DNA of 64,000 nt from Bacteroidota bacterium (GTDB lineage Bacteria; Bacteroidota; Bacteroidia; UKL13-3), in the NCBI GenBank assembly GCA_027491085.1, contig JAIXWW010000021.1, forward strand, positions 130,732-194,731, in the 5' to 3' direction. Below are positions 52,425 through 61,195 of this stretch, one piece after another. The translations under genes and the position numbers were made by a program. Numbering within the stretch: the stretch's first letter is position 1; every line of letters starts with the position of its first letter. The notes under the pieces were generated by a model. That model saw nothing but the letters and a program-made list of their open reading frames with translations, did not search any database and was not told the origin of the DNA.

Positions 52425-54095
52425 TTATGAATTAGTGTTATTTTTTTGTTTAAAGTAATTTTTTAGTTTTTCGGTAGTAAATGCATTTAAACAATTTTCT
52501 TTTGTTAAACCACCTTTTCGTCCTATTAAAGTTCCATAATACATGTCCTTTAATCCGTCAATACTGTGTGCATCAGGGTTTATACATAGTTTAATTCCCT
52601 TATTTAAAGCATAATCAATAAAACGCCAATCAAGGTCTAATCGGTAAGGATTGGCATTAATTTCTATGGCTACATTATTGGCTGCGCAAGCATCAATTAT
52701 TTTATGGTGGTTAATTGGGTAACCTTCGCGTAATAATAATAACCTGCCAGTTGGATGTCCTAAAATAGTGGTATAAGGATTTTCAATAGCAGTTATTATT
52801 CTGCTCATGGCTTTTTCTTCGTTCATTTTTAAAATACTATGAACCGAAGCCACCACATAATCAAAAGTAGCCAAAACATCATTAGCGTAATCTAGTTGAC
52901 CATTGTATAAAATATCGCATTCAATGCCTTTAAATACGGTGAATTTTGGGTTGCTTGCATTCAGTTTATCTACTTCTTCGTGCTGTGCGATGATGCGTTT
53001 TTCACTTAATCCATTGGCATAAAATGCAGCCTTGCTATGGTCTGCAATTCCAAAATAACTGTAACCCATTTTTTGACAAGCTTTGGCCATTTCTGCAATG
53101 GTATTTAATCCATCGCTCCAAGTTGAATGGTTGTGCAAAGCACCTTTTAAATCGCTGTATTCAATTAAAGTTGGAAGTTTATTTTGTTCGGCTAGCTTAA
53201 CTTCATTGGTTCCTTCGCGCATTTCAGGCTCAATATACTGCAAGTTTATACTTTGATAAATGGCCTGTTCCGAATTAGCGTTTTTGTCAATAGCATTTAA
53301 ATTTAACAACTTTAAATGTGCTTGACTGGCTGTTTTTTCAAATAATTCCCATGTAAATGCTGATGTATTACAAGCGTAAATTTGAATTGGGAATTGCTCA
53401 TATTTCGCACTGAATCCTTTTTCGTTGGTAATTAAATCTGTTAAAGCATCTATTTGTACTAAACTATTTTCTAATGCATTTACATCATTGCTTGCTACTA
53501 ATATTTCAATTTCATCAATTACTTCTAATTTTCTGCGCATGGCTCCACAAAGAGCAACATGGGTAAAACTGCTATTTTGCTCCAATAATTTCACTAAGTT
53601 TAAAGCAGCATTTTCAATTTTTGCATAATGAAATTTATTGGCACTAGCATACATAAACTCAATTTGATTGATTACGTTTTGCTGTGTTTTTAAACCAAAA
53701 CCTTTGGCCTGTGCCAGCCTATTTTCTTTACAGGCATAAAGTAGTTCGCCTATTTCTTCTAATTCTAACTCTTTCCAAATAACAGCAATTTTTTTAGGTC
53801 CTATTCCTTTTATGCGCATCATTTGCATAATACCAGCAGGCGTTTGAGCTATTAATTCATTCAGTTCAGCAAAGCTTTCTGTTTTGTTTATTTCATCTAT
53901 TTTAGCAGCTATTCCTTTACCAATTCCTTCTATTTTTTCTAATTCAGGAATGGTTAAACCCTCCAACGGATTTATCATTTTATCAATCCTAAAATAGGCA
54001 TTGCTAAATTGTTTAATTTTAAAAGGATTGGCGCCATGCAGTTCACTTAAATCGGCAAAAAGCTTAAATAAATCGGCTATATCAGAGTTTGTCAT
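52425..54095 (-). CDS. PolX-like protein: helix-hairpin-helix and PHP domains, eroded polymerase site
   Basis: A 556-residue protein with the domain order of bacterial family X polymerases: N-terminal helix-hairpin-helix motifs (EKIEGIGKGIA, MRIKGIGPKKIA), nucleotidyltransferase region (about 150-310) and C-terminal PHP phosphoesterase from His321 (LHNHSTWSDG), with IADHS, KGIECDI, ASVHS, GHPTGR and NPDAHS metal motifs intact. The polymerase motif is altered: normal GSxRR...GDID reads CGAMRRKLEVIDEIEIL, and the third aspartate region reads IQIYACN. DNA synthesis is therefore doubtful, while 3'-exonuclease or AP-site activity is likely. The 5' end overlaps the next gene by 14 bases. Confidence 0.88.
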   Translation of the reverse strand: MTNSDIADLFKLFADLSELHGANPFKIKQFSNAYFRIDKMINPLEGLTIPELEKIEGIGKGIAAKIDEINKTESFAELNELIAQTPAGIMQMMRIKGIGPKKIAVIWKELELEEIGELLYACKENRLAQAKGFGLKTQQNVINQIEFMYASANKFHYAKIENAALNLVKLLEQNSSFTHVALCGAMRRKLEVIDEIEILVASNDVNALENSLVQIDALTDLITNEKGFSAKYEQFPIQIYACNTSAFTWELFEKTASQAHLKLLNLNAIDKNANSEQAIYQSINLQYIEPEMREGTNEVKLAEQNKLPTLIEYSDLKGALHNHSTWSDGLNTIAEMAKACQKMGYSYFGIADHSKAAFYANGLSEKRIIAQHEEVDKLNASNPKFTVFKGIECDILYNGQLDYANDVLATFDYVVASVHSILKMNEEKAMSRIITAIENPYTTILGHPTGRLLLLREGYPINHHKIIDACAANNVAIEINANPYRLDLDWRFIDYALNKGIKLCINPDAHSIDGLKDMYYGTLIGRKGGLTKENCLNAFTTEKLKNYFKQKNNTNS

Positions 54096-54441
54096 TGGTA
54101 TTTTGTTTTGTATAATTAGGTTTTATAAAGGCCATCCAAACATAAAAAAACATGGTTAAAATACCTGCTATAAAAAACAGTAGTGAAACCGATTTTGGTA
54201 AATCATTGTAAAAATCGCTCAGCATCCATGCGCTATTGGCACAAATCCAAAAAATAATGGCCACATTTACTATAATTAAATCTAATTTGTTTTTTGATAA
54301 ATAAATTACGTAAAAAGCCATTGCCAACGTGGGTAAAATAAGCAAAGCGCCCGCTGTTTTGTACTCCATCATCCAACACATGTCTTTAAACAGCCAAAAC
54401 ACCACATGCAAATTTTCTGTCTTTCGTATTTTATCTATCAT
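54082..54441 (-). CDS. Small four-helix membrane protein, unknown function
   Basis: A 119-residue protein with four membrane helices (GALLILPTLAMAFYVIYL, LIIVNVAIIFWICANSAWML, SVSLLFFIAGILTMFFYVWM, and an amphipathic N-terminal segment with VVFWLFKDMCWMMEY). Its 3' end overlaps the polX-like start by 14 bases, so the two are cotranscribed. No functional motif is recognised. Confidence 0.65.
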   Translation of the reverse strand: MIDKIRKTENLHVVFWLFKDMCWMMEYKTAGALLILPTLAMAFYVIYLSKNKLDLIIVNVAIIFWICANSAWMLSDFYNDLPKSVSLLFFIAGILTMFFYVWMAFIKPNYTKQNTNDKL

Positions 54442-54520
54442 TTTTATTGTTTTGCCTTTGGCAATAATAATAAATCACATTATTTAATTGGCTAAAAAAG
54501 TAATTTAAAGTAACATAAAA

Positions 54521-54555
54521 AAAGCGCAGTCCAAAATGAATTTGAACTACGCTTA
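54521..54555 (-). terminator. Terminator between two leftward genes
   Basis: A 14-base stem with G-U pairs on the minus strand (54522-54535 against 54541-54554), followed by seven T residues, lies 24 bases past the stop of the gene ending at 54579. Confidence 0.8.
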
Positions 54556-54578
54556 ATGTTTAAAGTATTTTCTTTAAA

Positions 54579-55067
54579 CTATTTCTTTTGTTTAATCAAT
54601 TCGTTAATGGTTTTATTCCATTTTTCGGCTAATTGTAATTCAAGTGAAAGGCTTAAACTGTCGGTTTTATGGTTATAAAATGCTAAAACTATTTCTGGCA
54701 AATCTTTAGTTGAAATTACTAAATTTACTTGTTCTACTATTACCATTTTCTTATCATTATTATCAAAGGTTTTGGTAATTTTAGAAATTTTGGTTTTAGT
54801 AATTTGGTTAATTTTTATTGCTTGTTCTTCGCTGTTCTCTTTGGTTTGTTTAATAAAAAATAACTCGCTTTTTTCTTCATTTATACCAATGGCAGTGTTC
54901 AACCAATTATCGTATTCACCTACTTGGGTATTACTTTTTTGGGCTAAATCATTTAATAGTTTCAGGTATTTTTGTTTTACTTTTTTTGTTGAGTTATTCA
55001 TCATTATAAAAGGAATAATGCATAATAATGCCAGTATTATTCCGGGTACTATTTGTACTAAATTCAT
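54579..55067 (-). CDS. Membrane-anchored protein of unknown function
   Basis: A 162-residue protein with one N-terminal helix (LVQIVPGIILALLCIIPFIM) and a soluble domain rich in charged residues and beta strands (KSELFFIKQTKENSEEQAIK; KMVIVEQVNLVISTKDLPEI). It resembles a PH-like fold in strand pattern only, which is weak evidence. It is flanked by a terminator and probably monocistronic. Confidence 0.6.
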   Translation of the reverse strand: MNLVQIVPGIILALLCIIPFIMMNNSTKKVKQKYLKLLNDLAQKSNTQVGEYDNWLNTAIGINEEKSELFFIKQTKENSEEQAIKINQITKTKISKITKTFDNNDKKMVIVEQVNLVISTKDLPEIVLAFYNHKTDSLSLSLELQLAEKWNKTINELIKQKK

Positions 55068-55187
55068 GGTAATTTTTTGGGTTAAATTTTTTAAATAAAT
55101 AACATACCGCTCTTATAAAAAGCAGGTATGAGCTAAAATAAAATATTTGATTTTATAAAAATCAAAACGAGTGATTAGCTTAAAATA

Positions 55188-55559
55188 TTACCAAAAATGA
55201 TGAAATGGATAAAAAATATCGGTTCTACTAAAAGTAACCAATATTTTTTTGGAGTAAAAGTTATATTGACTGTAATTGGTTTGAAGTTTTTGATTCCATA
55301 ATTTAACCAATATGAAGAGGTTTGAAAATGGATTGTAATTAGTATTGCTTTGCTGAGATGGGGCTGTTTTGGAAAATAACTCACCATCGGTAGTTTGTAA
55401 AAAGTAGTCGGCAGTAAGTTTGGCGCAGGTAATAGCTGCCTTGGCTTGCTTTTGTGAATGCAGTTTAGTATTACTAGCAACAGCTAAATTAGAGTTTGAA
55501 GCAAACCCAAATATAATTATTGCAATTAGTACTCTGAAACATTTAATAATGCTATTCAC
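55188..55559 (-). CDS. Small exported protein of unknown function
   Basis: A 123-residue protein with a signal peptide (MNSIIKCFRVLIAIIIFGFA, cleavage near AVAS). The mature part has an Ala/Lys-rich helix (SQKQAKAAITCAKLTADYFL) and an aromatic C-terminus rich in Tyr and Phe. No family is recognised. I prefer this frame over an overlapping one because only this frame has a signal peptide. A perfect TACTTTTG box (55564-55571, minus strand) ends 4 bases before the ATG. Confidence 0.6.
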   Translation of the reverse strand: MNSIIKCFRVLIAIIIFGFASNSNLAVASNTKLHSQKQAKAAITCAKLTADYFLQTTDGELFSKTAPSQQSNTNYNPFSNLFILVKLWNQKLQTNYSQYNFYSKKILVTFSRTDIFYPFHHFW

Positions 55560-55563
55560 GAGG

Positions 55564-55571
55564 CAAAAGTA
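55564..55571 (-). promoter_or_regulatory. Putative -7 box TACTTTTG abutting the start codon
   Basis: A perfect TAnnTTTG on the minus strand, 4 bases before the ATG of the small exported protein. A transcript from here would have almost no leader. Confidence 0.45.
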
Positions 55572-55603
55572 ATCAGTTTTTAATAATTTAACTTATTTTA
55601 TTT

Positions 55604-55641
55604 AACCCAAATAGAATTGACTAAACAATTCTATTTGGGTT
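55604..55641. terminator. Perfect 16-base hairpin after the AIM24-like gene
   Basis: Arms 55604-55619 (AACCCAAATAGAATTG) and 55626-55641 are exact reverse complements with a 6-base loop, 10 bases past the AIM24-like stop. There is no clear T run, so termination is probable but not certain. Confidence 0.65.
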
Positions 55642-55651
55642 AAAGTATTAA

Positions 55652-56443
55652 TTAAAATCCATCACCGTCAAGTAGGTTTCCTAGTCCACCTAATATACTA
55701 CCTTGTTCTTTACCACCACGAGTTCCATATTGTAGGATTCTTCCAGCTAAACGACTTATTGGTAATGTTTGAATCCATACTTTACCTGGCCCACGCAAGG
55801 TTGCGTAAAATACCCCTTCTCCTCCAAAAAGAGTATTTTTTATTCCACCTACAAATTGAATATCATAGTCAACATCTTTTGTAAACGCAACAATACATCC
55901 GGTATCTATTTTCAGCATTTCACCAGGGAATAATTCTCGTTCTTCCACATGTCCACCAGCATGAACAAAACACATTCCATCTCCCTCTAGTTTTTGCATG
56001 ATAAAACCTTCACCACCAAATAAACCTGTTCCTAATTTTTTTTGAAATTCAATACCAACTGCCACACCTTTTGCTGCGCATAAAAATGAATCTTTCTGAC
56101 AAATTATTCTACCACCTAAACGCATAAGATCTAAAGGAATAATTTTACCTGGATAAGGCGCTGCAAAAGTTACTTGCTTTTTTCCTTGACCCATATTGGT
56201 ATAAGCAGTCATAAATAAACTTTCACCAGTAAGTAGTCGTTTACCAGCACTAAATAATTTGCCTAACATTCCTCCGTTATCTTGACTTCCATCTCCAAAA
56301 ATAGTTTGCATTTGAACACCATCATTCATCATCATGAAGCTGCCAGGCTCTGCCATAACAGTTTCGTTGGGGTCTAATTCAATTTCTACACATTGCATTT
56401 CGCTACCAAATAAACGGTAGTCAATTTCATGATTGTTTGCCAT
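55652..56443 (-). CDS. AIM24/TIGR00266-family protein
   Basis: A 263-residue, beta-rich protein with the double-stranded beta-helix repeats of this family: ELDPNETVMAEPGSFMMM near the start, then LMRLGGRIICQKDSFLCAAK, EELFPGEM-like ERELFPGEMLKIDTGCIVAF and LRGPGKVWIQTLPISRLA. The glycine-rich C-terminus (GGKEQGSILGGLGNLLDGDG) is usual. The bacterial function is unknown; yeast Aim24 acts in mitochondria. No signal peptide. Monocistronic by spacing. Confidence 0.85.
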   Translation of the reverse strand: MANNHEIDYRLFGSEMQCVEIELDPNETVMAEPGSFMMMNDGVQMQTIFGDGSQDNGGMLGKLFSAGKRLLTGESLFMTAYTNMGQGKKQVTFAAPYPGKIIPLDLMRLGGRIICQKDSFLCAAKGVAVGIEFQKKLGTGLFGGEGFIMQKLEGDGMCFVHAGGHVEERELFPGEMLKIDTGCIVAFTKDVDYDIQFVGGIKNTLFGGEGVFYATLRGPGKVWIQTLPISRLAGRILQYGTRGGKEQGSILGGLGNLLDGDGF

Positions 56444-56555
56444 AGTTTTATTTTATTAATTGATGCAATTATAAATTTATACATTCATAAATAGAAAAGT
56501 GTTTCCTAAATATTTTCACATTTATTTGTAAATAATTTTAAACGGAAATAAAAAA

Positions 56556-57209
56556 ATGAAAACGGCAATTATTGCAGGCGCAACAGGATTAATTGGAAAG
56601 CAGTTATTATTCAATTTAATAGAAAGTGAGGCATACGATAAAATAATTGCTTTGGTTAGAAAGGAAATTCCTTTTCATTCACCAAAATTGATTCAAGTTA
56701 TTGTTGACTTTGATAACCTACCATTAATAGCAGCTAATTTAAAAGCCGATGATGTATTTTGTTGTTTAGGAACCACCATTAGAAAAGCTGGTTCACAAGA
56801 AGTCTTTAAAAAAGTTGATTATGATTACTGTTTAAATTTAGCAAACGAAACATATAAAAATGAATCGAAAAACTTTTTTTTAGTATCGGCCTTAGGAGCT
56901 AATTCAAAATCTAAAATTTTTTATAATCAAGTGAAAGGTGAATTGGAAGAAGCCATTAGTAAGGTTGGTTTCAACTCCTTTTATATCTTTCGTCCTTCCT
57001 TGTTATTAGGCAATAGAAATGAATTTAGGTTAGGAGAAAAAATCATGCAAATTATTATGAAACCAATTTCAAAACTGATGTTTGGAAGTATGAAAAAATT
57101 TGCAGCAATTGAAAGTAAACAAGTAGCTAAAGTGATGTATTGGCTTGCAATTACAAACAACAAAACAGTAACTCAAATTATAAGTAATGAACAGATGTTG
57201 GATTTATAA
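56556..57209 (+). CDS. NAD(P)-binding Rossmann-fold oxidoreductase (SDR-like, HTATIP2-type)
   Basis: A 217-residue protein with the nucleotide motif AGATGLIGKQLL at the N-terminus, the acidic VDFDNL after strand 3, DVFCCLGTTIRKAG, and a FFLVSALGANSKSKIFYNQV segment with serine and tyrosine-lysine-like spacing (Y..VK). The group resembles human HTATIP2 and yeast Fmp52. Substrate unknown. It diverges from the AIM24-like gene and converges with cinA. Confidence 0.82.
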   Translation: MKTAIIAGATGLIGKQLLFNLIESEAYDKIIALVRKEIPFHSPKLIQVIVDFDNLPLIAANLKADDVFCCLGTTIRKAGSQEVFKKVDYDYCLNLANETYKNESKNFFLVSALGANSKSKIFYNQVKGELEEAISKVGFNSFYIFRPSLLLGNRNEFRLGEKIMQIIMKPISKLMFGSMKKFAAIESKQVAKVMYWLAITNNKTVTQIISNEQMLDL

Positions 57210-57241
57210 ATCAGCTATAATATATAAACTAAAATATAGAA

Positions 57242-58477
57242 TTATAAAATCATTTTTCTAAGCATGTCCAAGGCCATCAAACTAGTTCTTAAAATAGTTC
57301 TTTCACGGTTATCACCCATGTTAAATTTTTTTGTTACTACTTCATTTTTACTTGCAATTGCAATCCATACAGTCCCAACAGGTTTTTCATCTGTGCCTCC
57401 ATCAGGCCCTGCAATTCCGCTTGTTGCAATTGCATAATCAACACCAAATTTATTTAGAATTGCAGTAGACATTTGTTTGACACACTCTTCACTAACTGCA
57501 CCATTATTTAATAAAGTGTCATTGGTTACATTTAGCTCTTGTTGTTTTATTTTATTATCATAGCTAATTATACTTCCAATAAAATATTTAGAGCTACCAG
57601 GTATAGAAGTTATTTGATGGGCAATAAAACCTCCTGTACAACTTTCAGCAGTAGCTAATGTTTTGTTTTTTTGCTTTAATAAATTTCCAACTACTTCACT
57701 TAAAGAATCATTGTTTTCACCAAAAATATATTCACCAATATGCTCATACATTTTATTACAAATTACATTAACTTCAGTAATTAAATTTTCTTCGTTATTA
57801 CCATAGGCACTTAGTCTAAGTCTTACAGCACCAACTGATGGCAAGTATGCTAATTTTATATGGCTTGGTAATTCGTTCTCAATATCCTTAATTTTTTCTG
57901 CTAAAAAACTTTCACCAATTGAACAAGTTTGTAATGTTCTATGGTATATAAATGGTAGTTCAAATTTTTGTTTTAATAAAGGCGTTACTTCTTCTTCAAA
58001 AATAACTTTCATTTCAAATGGTACACCTGGTAGAGATATAAAAATTTTATTATTGATATCAAACCACATGCCTGGTGCGGTTCCACTTCTATTCCATAAT
58101 GTTTTACAATTTGATGGTACTTGTGCTTGTTGTAAATTAATATCCAACATAGGCATTTTTCTTTGTCTAAAAATTCGTGTAACCCATTCAAGTACTTTCT
58201 CATCCGTAACTAATGATGTATTAAAATAATCACATAAAGTTTTCTTTGTAATATCATCTTTGGTAGGACCTAAACCACCTGTTAAAATTATTATATCACT
58301 GCGAAGTGAAGCATCATTTAAGCATGCTAATATTTGTTCTTTGTTATCACCACATGCAGTACGTTGATATAGGCTAATGCCTAATGAATTCAAGTGTTGG
58401 CCAATCCATGCACTATTTGTATCTATTACTTGACCTATTAATAATTCATCACCAATCGTTATAATTTCTGCCTTCAT
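57242..58477 (-). CDS. cinA: CinA-family protein (nicotinamide-nucleotide amidase)
   Basis: A 411-residue two-domain protein. The N-terminal MoCF-like domain (1-170) has TIGDELLIGQVIDTNSAWIG and LTGGLGPTKDDITK and acts as an ADP-ribose pyrophosphatase in characterised members. The C-terminal domain (about 255-411) has ATAESCTGGFIAHQITSIPG, with the Ser of nicotinamide mononucleotide deamidase, and ATSGIAGPDGGTDEKPVGTV. It recycles NMN in the NAD salvage cycle; the name comes from competence regulons and does not itself show competence. Full length. Confidence 0.93.
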   Translation of the reverse strand: MKAEIITIGDELLIGQVIDTNSAWIGQHLNSLGISLYQRTACGDNKEQILACLNDASLRSDIIILTGGLGPTKDDITKKTLCDYFNTSLVTDEKVLEWVTRIFRQRKMPMLDINLQQAQVPSNCKTLWNRSGTAPGMWFDINNKIFISLPGVPFEMKVIFEEEVTPLLKQKFELPFIYHRTLQTCSIGESFLAEKIKDIENELPSHIKLAYLPSVGAVRLRLSAYGNNEENLITEVNVICNKMYEHIGEYIFGENNDSLSEVVGNLLKQKNKTLATAESCTGGFIAHQITSIPGSSKYFIGSIISYDNKIKQQELNVTNDTLLNNGAVSEECVKQMSTAILNKFGVDYAIATSGIAGPDGGTDEKPVGTVWIAIASKNEVVTKKFNMGDNRERTILRTSLMALDMLRKMIL

Positions 58478-59010
58478 ATTTATTTTATTTTATTCTCAAC
58501 AACATTACTAAATATTTTTTTATAATGATTCTATAAATTAAAAAAAATATTTGCTACTTGATTAATATTTATGTATAATTTATACTACTATTTTATGCTA
58601 ATATTTATGTTAATTTTTAAACATCAAAAGTTTAAGTAAAATGTTTTATCATCAATGAATAACTATAAATCTGTTTTATATAAATCGTTGAGAGTATAGT
58701 AAAATAAGGCGCTAGCAAAGATTGTGTTTTATTATTTGTTAAAAATTTTATGCTTACTCATCATGTCATGTAACTTTTTGTTTATAATAAGTTTATAAAT
58801 TTTTTACGAGTTAATAACATAGTTTTATAACAACATGATTGTTCATAATGCCAATAAATAAAGGCTTCTTCAGTCATCATGTATATTTTGTTAACAGTAA
58901 ATATTTTATATAAAGTATATTTATTTTTCAAATGAATATGTAAACACTTGACTTTTATATCATACATCATAACTTTGTTTTCGTAATCAAATTAAATAAT
59001 TAACCAAATT
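58478..59010. other. Long A/T-rich intergenic region, 533 bases
   Basis: No supported gene is seen. Base composition looks well over three quarters A+T. A 62-codon frame on the minus strand (58782-58970) lacks any protein-like features and crosses the histone-gene promoter. The only recognised element is that promoter at 58947-58977. Confidence 0.5.
58947..58977 (+). promoter_or_regulatory. Promoter of the histone-like gene
   Basis: CTTG at 58947-58950, exactly 19 bases, then a perfect TAACTTTG at 58970-58977. This is the best match in the window to the Bacteroidota consensus. The ATG follows 33 bases later. Confidence 0.75.
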
Positions 59011-59328
59011 ATGGCAACAGCTAAAAAAACAACTAAGGCGGCTCCTAAAAAGGCAGCAGCAAAAAAAGCAGCTCCTAAAAAGGCAGCAGCTCCTAAAAAA
59101 GTAGCAGCAAAAAAAGCAGCTCCAAAGAAAGCAGCAGCTCCTAAAAAAGCAGCTCCAAAAAAGGTAGCAGCTCCTAAAAAAGCAGCAGCAAAAAAAGCGG
59201 CTCCTAAAAAAGCAGCAGCTCCAAAGAAGGCAGCAGTAAAAAAAGCAGCTCCTAAAAAAGCAGCAGCTCCAAAGAAAGCAGCGGTAAAAAAAGCAGCTCC
59301 TAAAAAAGCAGCAGCCAAAAAGAAATAG
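59011..59328 (+). CDS. Histone H1-like Lys/Ala/Pro-repeat DNA-binding protein
   Basis: A 105-residue protein composed almost entirely of Lys, Ala and Pro with a few Val and Thr. It has about eleven tandem units of the type APKKAAAKKA or APKKAAAPKKAAVKKA. This is the pattern of eukaryotic H1 tails and of chlamydial Hc2-like or AlgP-like proteins. It would bind DNA non-specifically and compact the nucleoid. The repeated DNA units are nearly identical, so copy number may vary by slippage. It has a strong promoter and its own terminator, which suggests high monocistronic expression. Confidence 0.88.
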   Translation: MATAKKTTKAAPKKAAAKKAAPKKAAAPKKVAAKKAAPKKAAAPKKAAPKKVAAPKKAAAKKAAPKKAAAPKKAAVKKAAPKKAAAPKKAAVKKAAPKKAAAKKK

Positions 59329-59347
59329 TAATTTTTACTTATTACTG

Positions 59348-59382
59348 AAAAGCCTTATCAAGTTATTTGATGAGGCTTTTTT
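59348..59382 (+). terminator. Terminator of the histone-like gene
   Basis: A 13-base stem with one wobble pair (59348-59360 against 59368-59380), 7-base loop and T tail, 19 bases past the stop. Confidence 0.85.
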
Positions 59383-59396
59383 ATTTTATAAATGAC

Positions 59397-59404
59397 TACT
59401 TTTG
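59397..59404 (+). promoter_or_regulatory. Putative -7 box TACTTTTG of the Sua5-type gene
   Basis: A perfect TAnnTTTG, 16 bases before the ATG at 59421 and just past the preceding terminator. Confidence 0.5.
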
Positions 59405-59420
59405 TTAAAAATTTATAATT

Positions 59421-60035
59421 ATGATTATAGTTTTACATTCAAAAAATCCTAATCCACGCGATTATAAAAAAGTAGTAGATATACTAAATAATCATGGTGT
59501 GATAATAATTCCAACTGATACAATTTATGCCATTGCTTGTAAACTTGATAGTAAAAAAGCTATTGAACGTATGTGCAAAATAGTAGGTAAAAGACCAGAT
59601 AAAGTAAATTTTTCTTTATTATGTTCAAGCCTTAGTCATCTTAGCGATTATACTACTGCTTTAGATAAATCAGTATTTAGGTTAATGAAAAATAATTTGC
59701 CAGGTGCATTTACCTTTATTTTGAAAGCAACAGGTAATGTTACTAAATATTTTGAAGGCAATAAAAAAACAATTGGTATTCGAGTTCCCAACAATATTAT
59801 TGCTCAAACCTTGGTGGAGGAAATAGGAACACCACTTGTGGTTACATCTATTCATCATGATGATGAGATTATTGAATACATGACTGATCCCGAAGAAATT
59901 AACGATAAGTTTGGAAATTTAGTGGATGTAGTAGTTGATGGGGGAAATGGCGGAAACATTCCATCTACAATTATTGATTGTACCAATGATGAAATTGTAT
60001 TGGTTAGAGAAGGTAAGGGTGTAATAAATGAATAG
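59421..60035 (+). CDS. Sua5/YciO/YrdC-family protein (threonylcarbamoyl-AMP synthase type)
   Basis: A 204-residue single-domain protein with GVIIIPTDTIYAIACKLDSK, the tRNA/ATP-binding start of the YrdC fold, then KIVGKRPDKVNFSLLCSSLS, LPGAFTFILKAT and KKTIGIRVPNN. The family makes threonylcarbamoyl-AMP for the t6A modification of tRNA position 37. The Lys-Arg-Pro-x-x-x motif reads GKRPDKVNFSLL and fits the YciO branch at least as well as YrdC, so the enzymatic role is uncertain. It appears monocistronic. Confidence 0.85.
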   Translation: MIIVLHSKNPNPRDYKKVVDILNNHGVIIIPTDTIYAIACKLDSKKAIERMCKIVGKRPDKVNFSLLCSSLSHLSDYTTALDKSVFRLMKNNLPGAFTFILKATGNVTKYFEGNKKTIGIRVPNNIIAQTLVEEIGTPLVVTSIHHDDEIIEYMTDPEEINDKFGNLVDVVVDGGNGGNIPSTIIDCTNDEIVLVREGKGVINE

Positions 60036-60186
60036 AAATTTATACTCACAACTTATACCATAGTATCAATTCTTACTTGAAATAGTTTATTTTTGAAGCC
60101 TATTAATTTTTTTGAAATTAATAAACTTATTAAATTGTTTTACCTACACTTATTAATTATAATTATTCAGTGTTTACTATATATTA

Positions 60187-61146
60187 ATGATAAAAAGAAT
60201 TTTTTTGGTTTTTGTATTTTGTTTTGGTCTTTTAATTTCTCAAAATGTTTATGCGCAAATTGGGTCATCACAGCCAGACAGTACAGAATTGGTTGATACT
60301 GAAGAAGAGGATGAGGAAGATGAAGAAGCTGTTGAATTTGATAGTGTAATAGTTGATAATAACGGTCCTTATTGGGATTTTTTAAGGCCCCGAAATTTTA
60401 GTTTTGATACAAGTCAAGCACCCGCAAATCAGTATTATAATTTTTGGGATACTGTTGTTATCAATCCATATAAACGTGATTTAAAATTAATGGATGATAC
60501 CATAATTCTTCCATTAATAACTGATGGTTGTGGGTTCCATCCTCCTGCAATTGGAGATTTAAGTTCAACTTTTGGTTTTAGGCGTTGGGGTAGGAGAGCT
60601 AAGTTTCATTTTGGAGTAGATGTAAGAATGGATGTTGGAGACCCTGTTTATGCTGCGTTTGCTGGGGTTGTTAGAATTGCAAAACGAAGTGCTGATTATG
60701 GTTATATGGTTTTGATTAGGCATGACAATGGCTTAGAAACCCTTTACGCTCATTTTTCTCAACTCTTATCTTTTCCGGGTCAATATGTTAATGCAGGTGA
60801 TATAATTGGTTTGGCAGGTAGTACTGGAAGGTCTACTGGGCCTCATTTGCATTTTGAGGTAAGGTTCAAGGGCGAAAAAATAAACCCGAATAAACTAGTG
60901 CATTTTCCAACTGGATCACTATTGTCGGATTCATTACAAATTGATAAAAGTTGTTTCAAGCATCTTTACGAGGTTAAAGCAGCTAAATTAAAACTTAAGA
61001 CACCGAAATATATTAAGGCACGTAAAGGCGATACACTTTATAAAATAGCAAGAGAATATGGAATCTCTGTTAAGCGTCTTGCCCGATTGAATAAGCTGAC
61101 TAAAAAGTCTAAAATTAAACGTGGGCGAAAAATTAGATTAAGGTAA
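60187..61146 (+). CDS. Exported M23 peptidase with LysM domain
   Basis: A 319-residue protein with a signal peptide ending near VYAQ, then a strongly acidic stretch (about residues 39-50, EEEDEEDEEAVE). The M23 (lysostaphin-type) domain has zinc ligands His141 and Asp145 (FHFGVD) and the HLHFE pair (His219, His221), with the usual YAHFSQLL. The last 48 residues are a LysM domain (YIKARKGDTLYKIAREYGIS and RLARLNKLTKK). It should be an active peptidoglycan hydrolase or a morphology factor in the periplasm. A TATTTTTG box lies at 60088-60095. Confidence 0.92.
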   Translation: MIKRIFLVFVFCFGLLISQNVYAQIGSSQPDSTELVDTEEEDEEDEEAVEFDSVIVDNNGPYWDFLRPRNFSFDTSQAPANQYYNFWDTVVINPYKRDLKLMDDTIILPLITDGCGFHPPAIGDLSSTFGFRRWGRRAKFHFGVDVRMDVGDPVYAAFAGVVRIAKRSADYGYMVLIRHDNGLETLYAHFSQLLSFPGQYVNAGDIIGLAGSTGRSTGPHLHFEVRFKGEKINPNKLVHFPTGSLLSDSLQIDKSCFKHLYEVKAAKLKLKTPKYIKARKGDTLYKIAREYGISVKRLARLNKLTKKSKIKRGRKIRLR

Positions 61147-61152
61147 GGGCAT

Positions 61153-61189
61153 AAAAAAAGGTGGAGTATTTTTTACTCCACCTTTTTTT
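61153..61189. terminator. Bidirectional terminator between the M23 gene and the next leftward gene
   Basis: A stem of 15-16 bases with core GGTGGAGTA (61153-61168 against 61174-61189) between A and T runs, shared by two convergent genes. Confidence 0.9.
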
Positions 61190-61195
61190 ATTTTA

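Noticed and set aside
55175..55480. Overlapping 101-codon frame on the minus strand
   Set aside because: It is in a different frame from the signal-peptide-bearing gene at 55188-55559 and shows no protein-like features.
57242..58477. cinA as evidence for natural competence
   Set aside because: CinA is widespread as an NMN amidase; its presence does not show DNA uptake.
58782..58970. 62-codon frame on the minus strand in the A/T-rich gap
   Set aside because: It has biased, low-complexity A/T composition, overlaps a strong promoter on the other strand and has no recognisable signal.
58992..59318. 108-codon Ala/Phe-rich frame opposite the histone-like gene
   Set aside because: It is the antisense shadow of Lys/Ala/Pro repeats; the plus-strand gene has promoter, terminator and family support.
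59011..59328. Possible CRISPR or simple DNA repeat array
   Set aside because: The repeats are in phase with codons and encode a Lys/Ala/Pro protein; there are no unique spacers.
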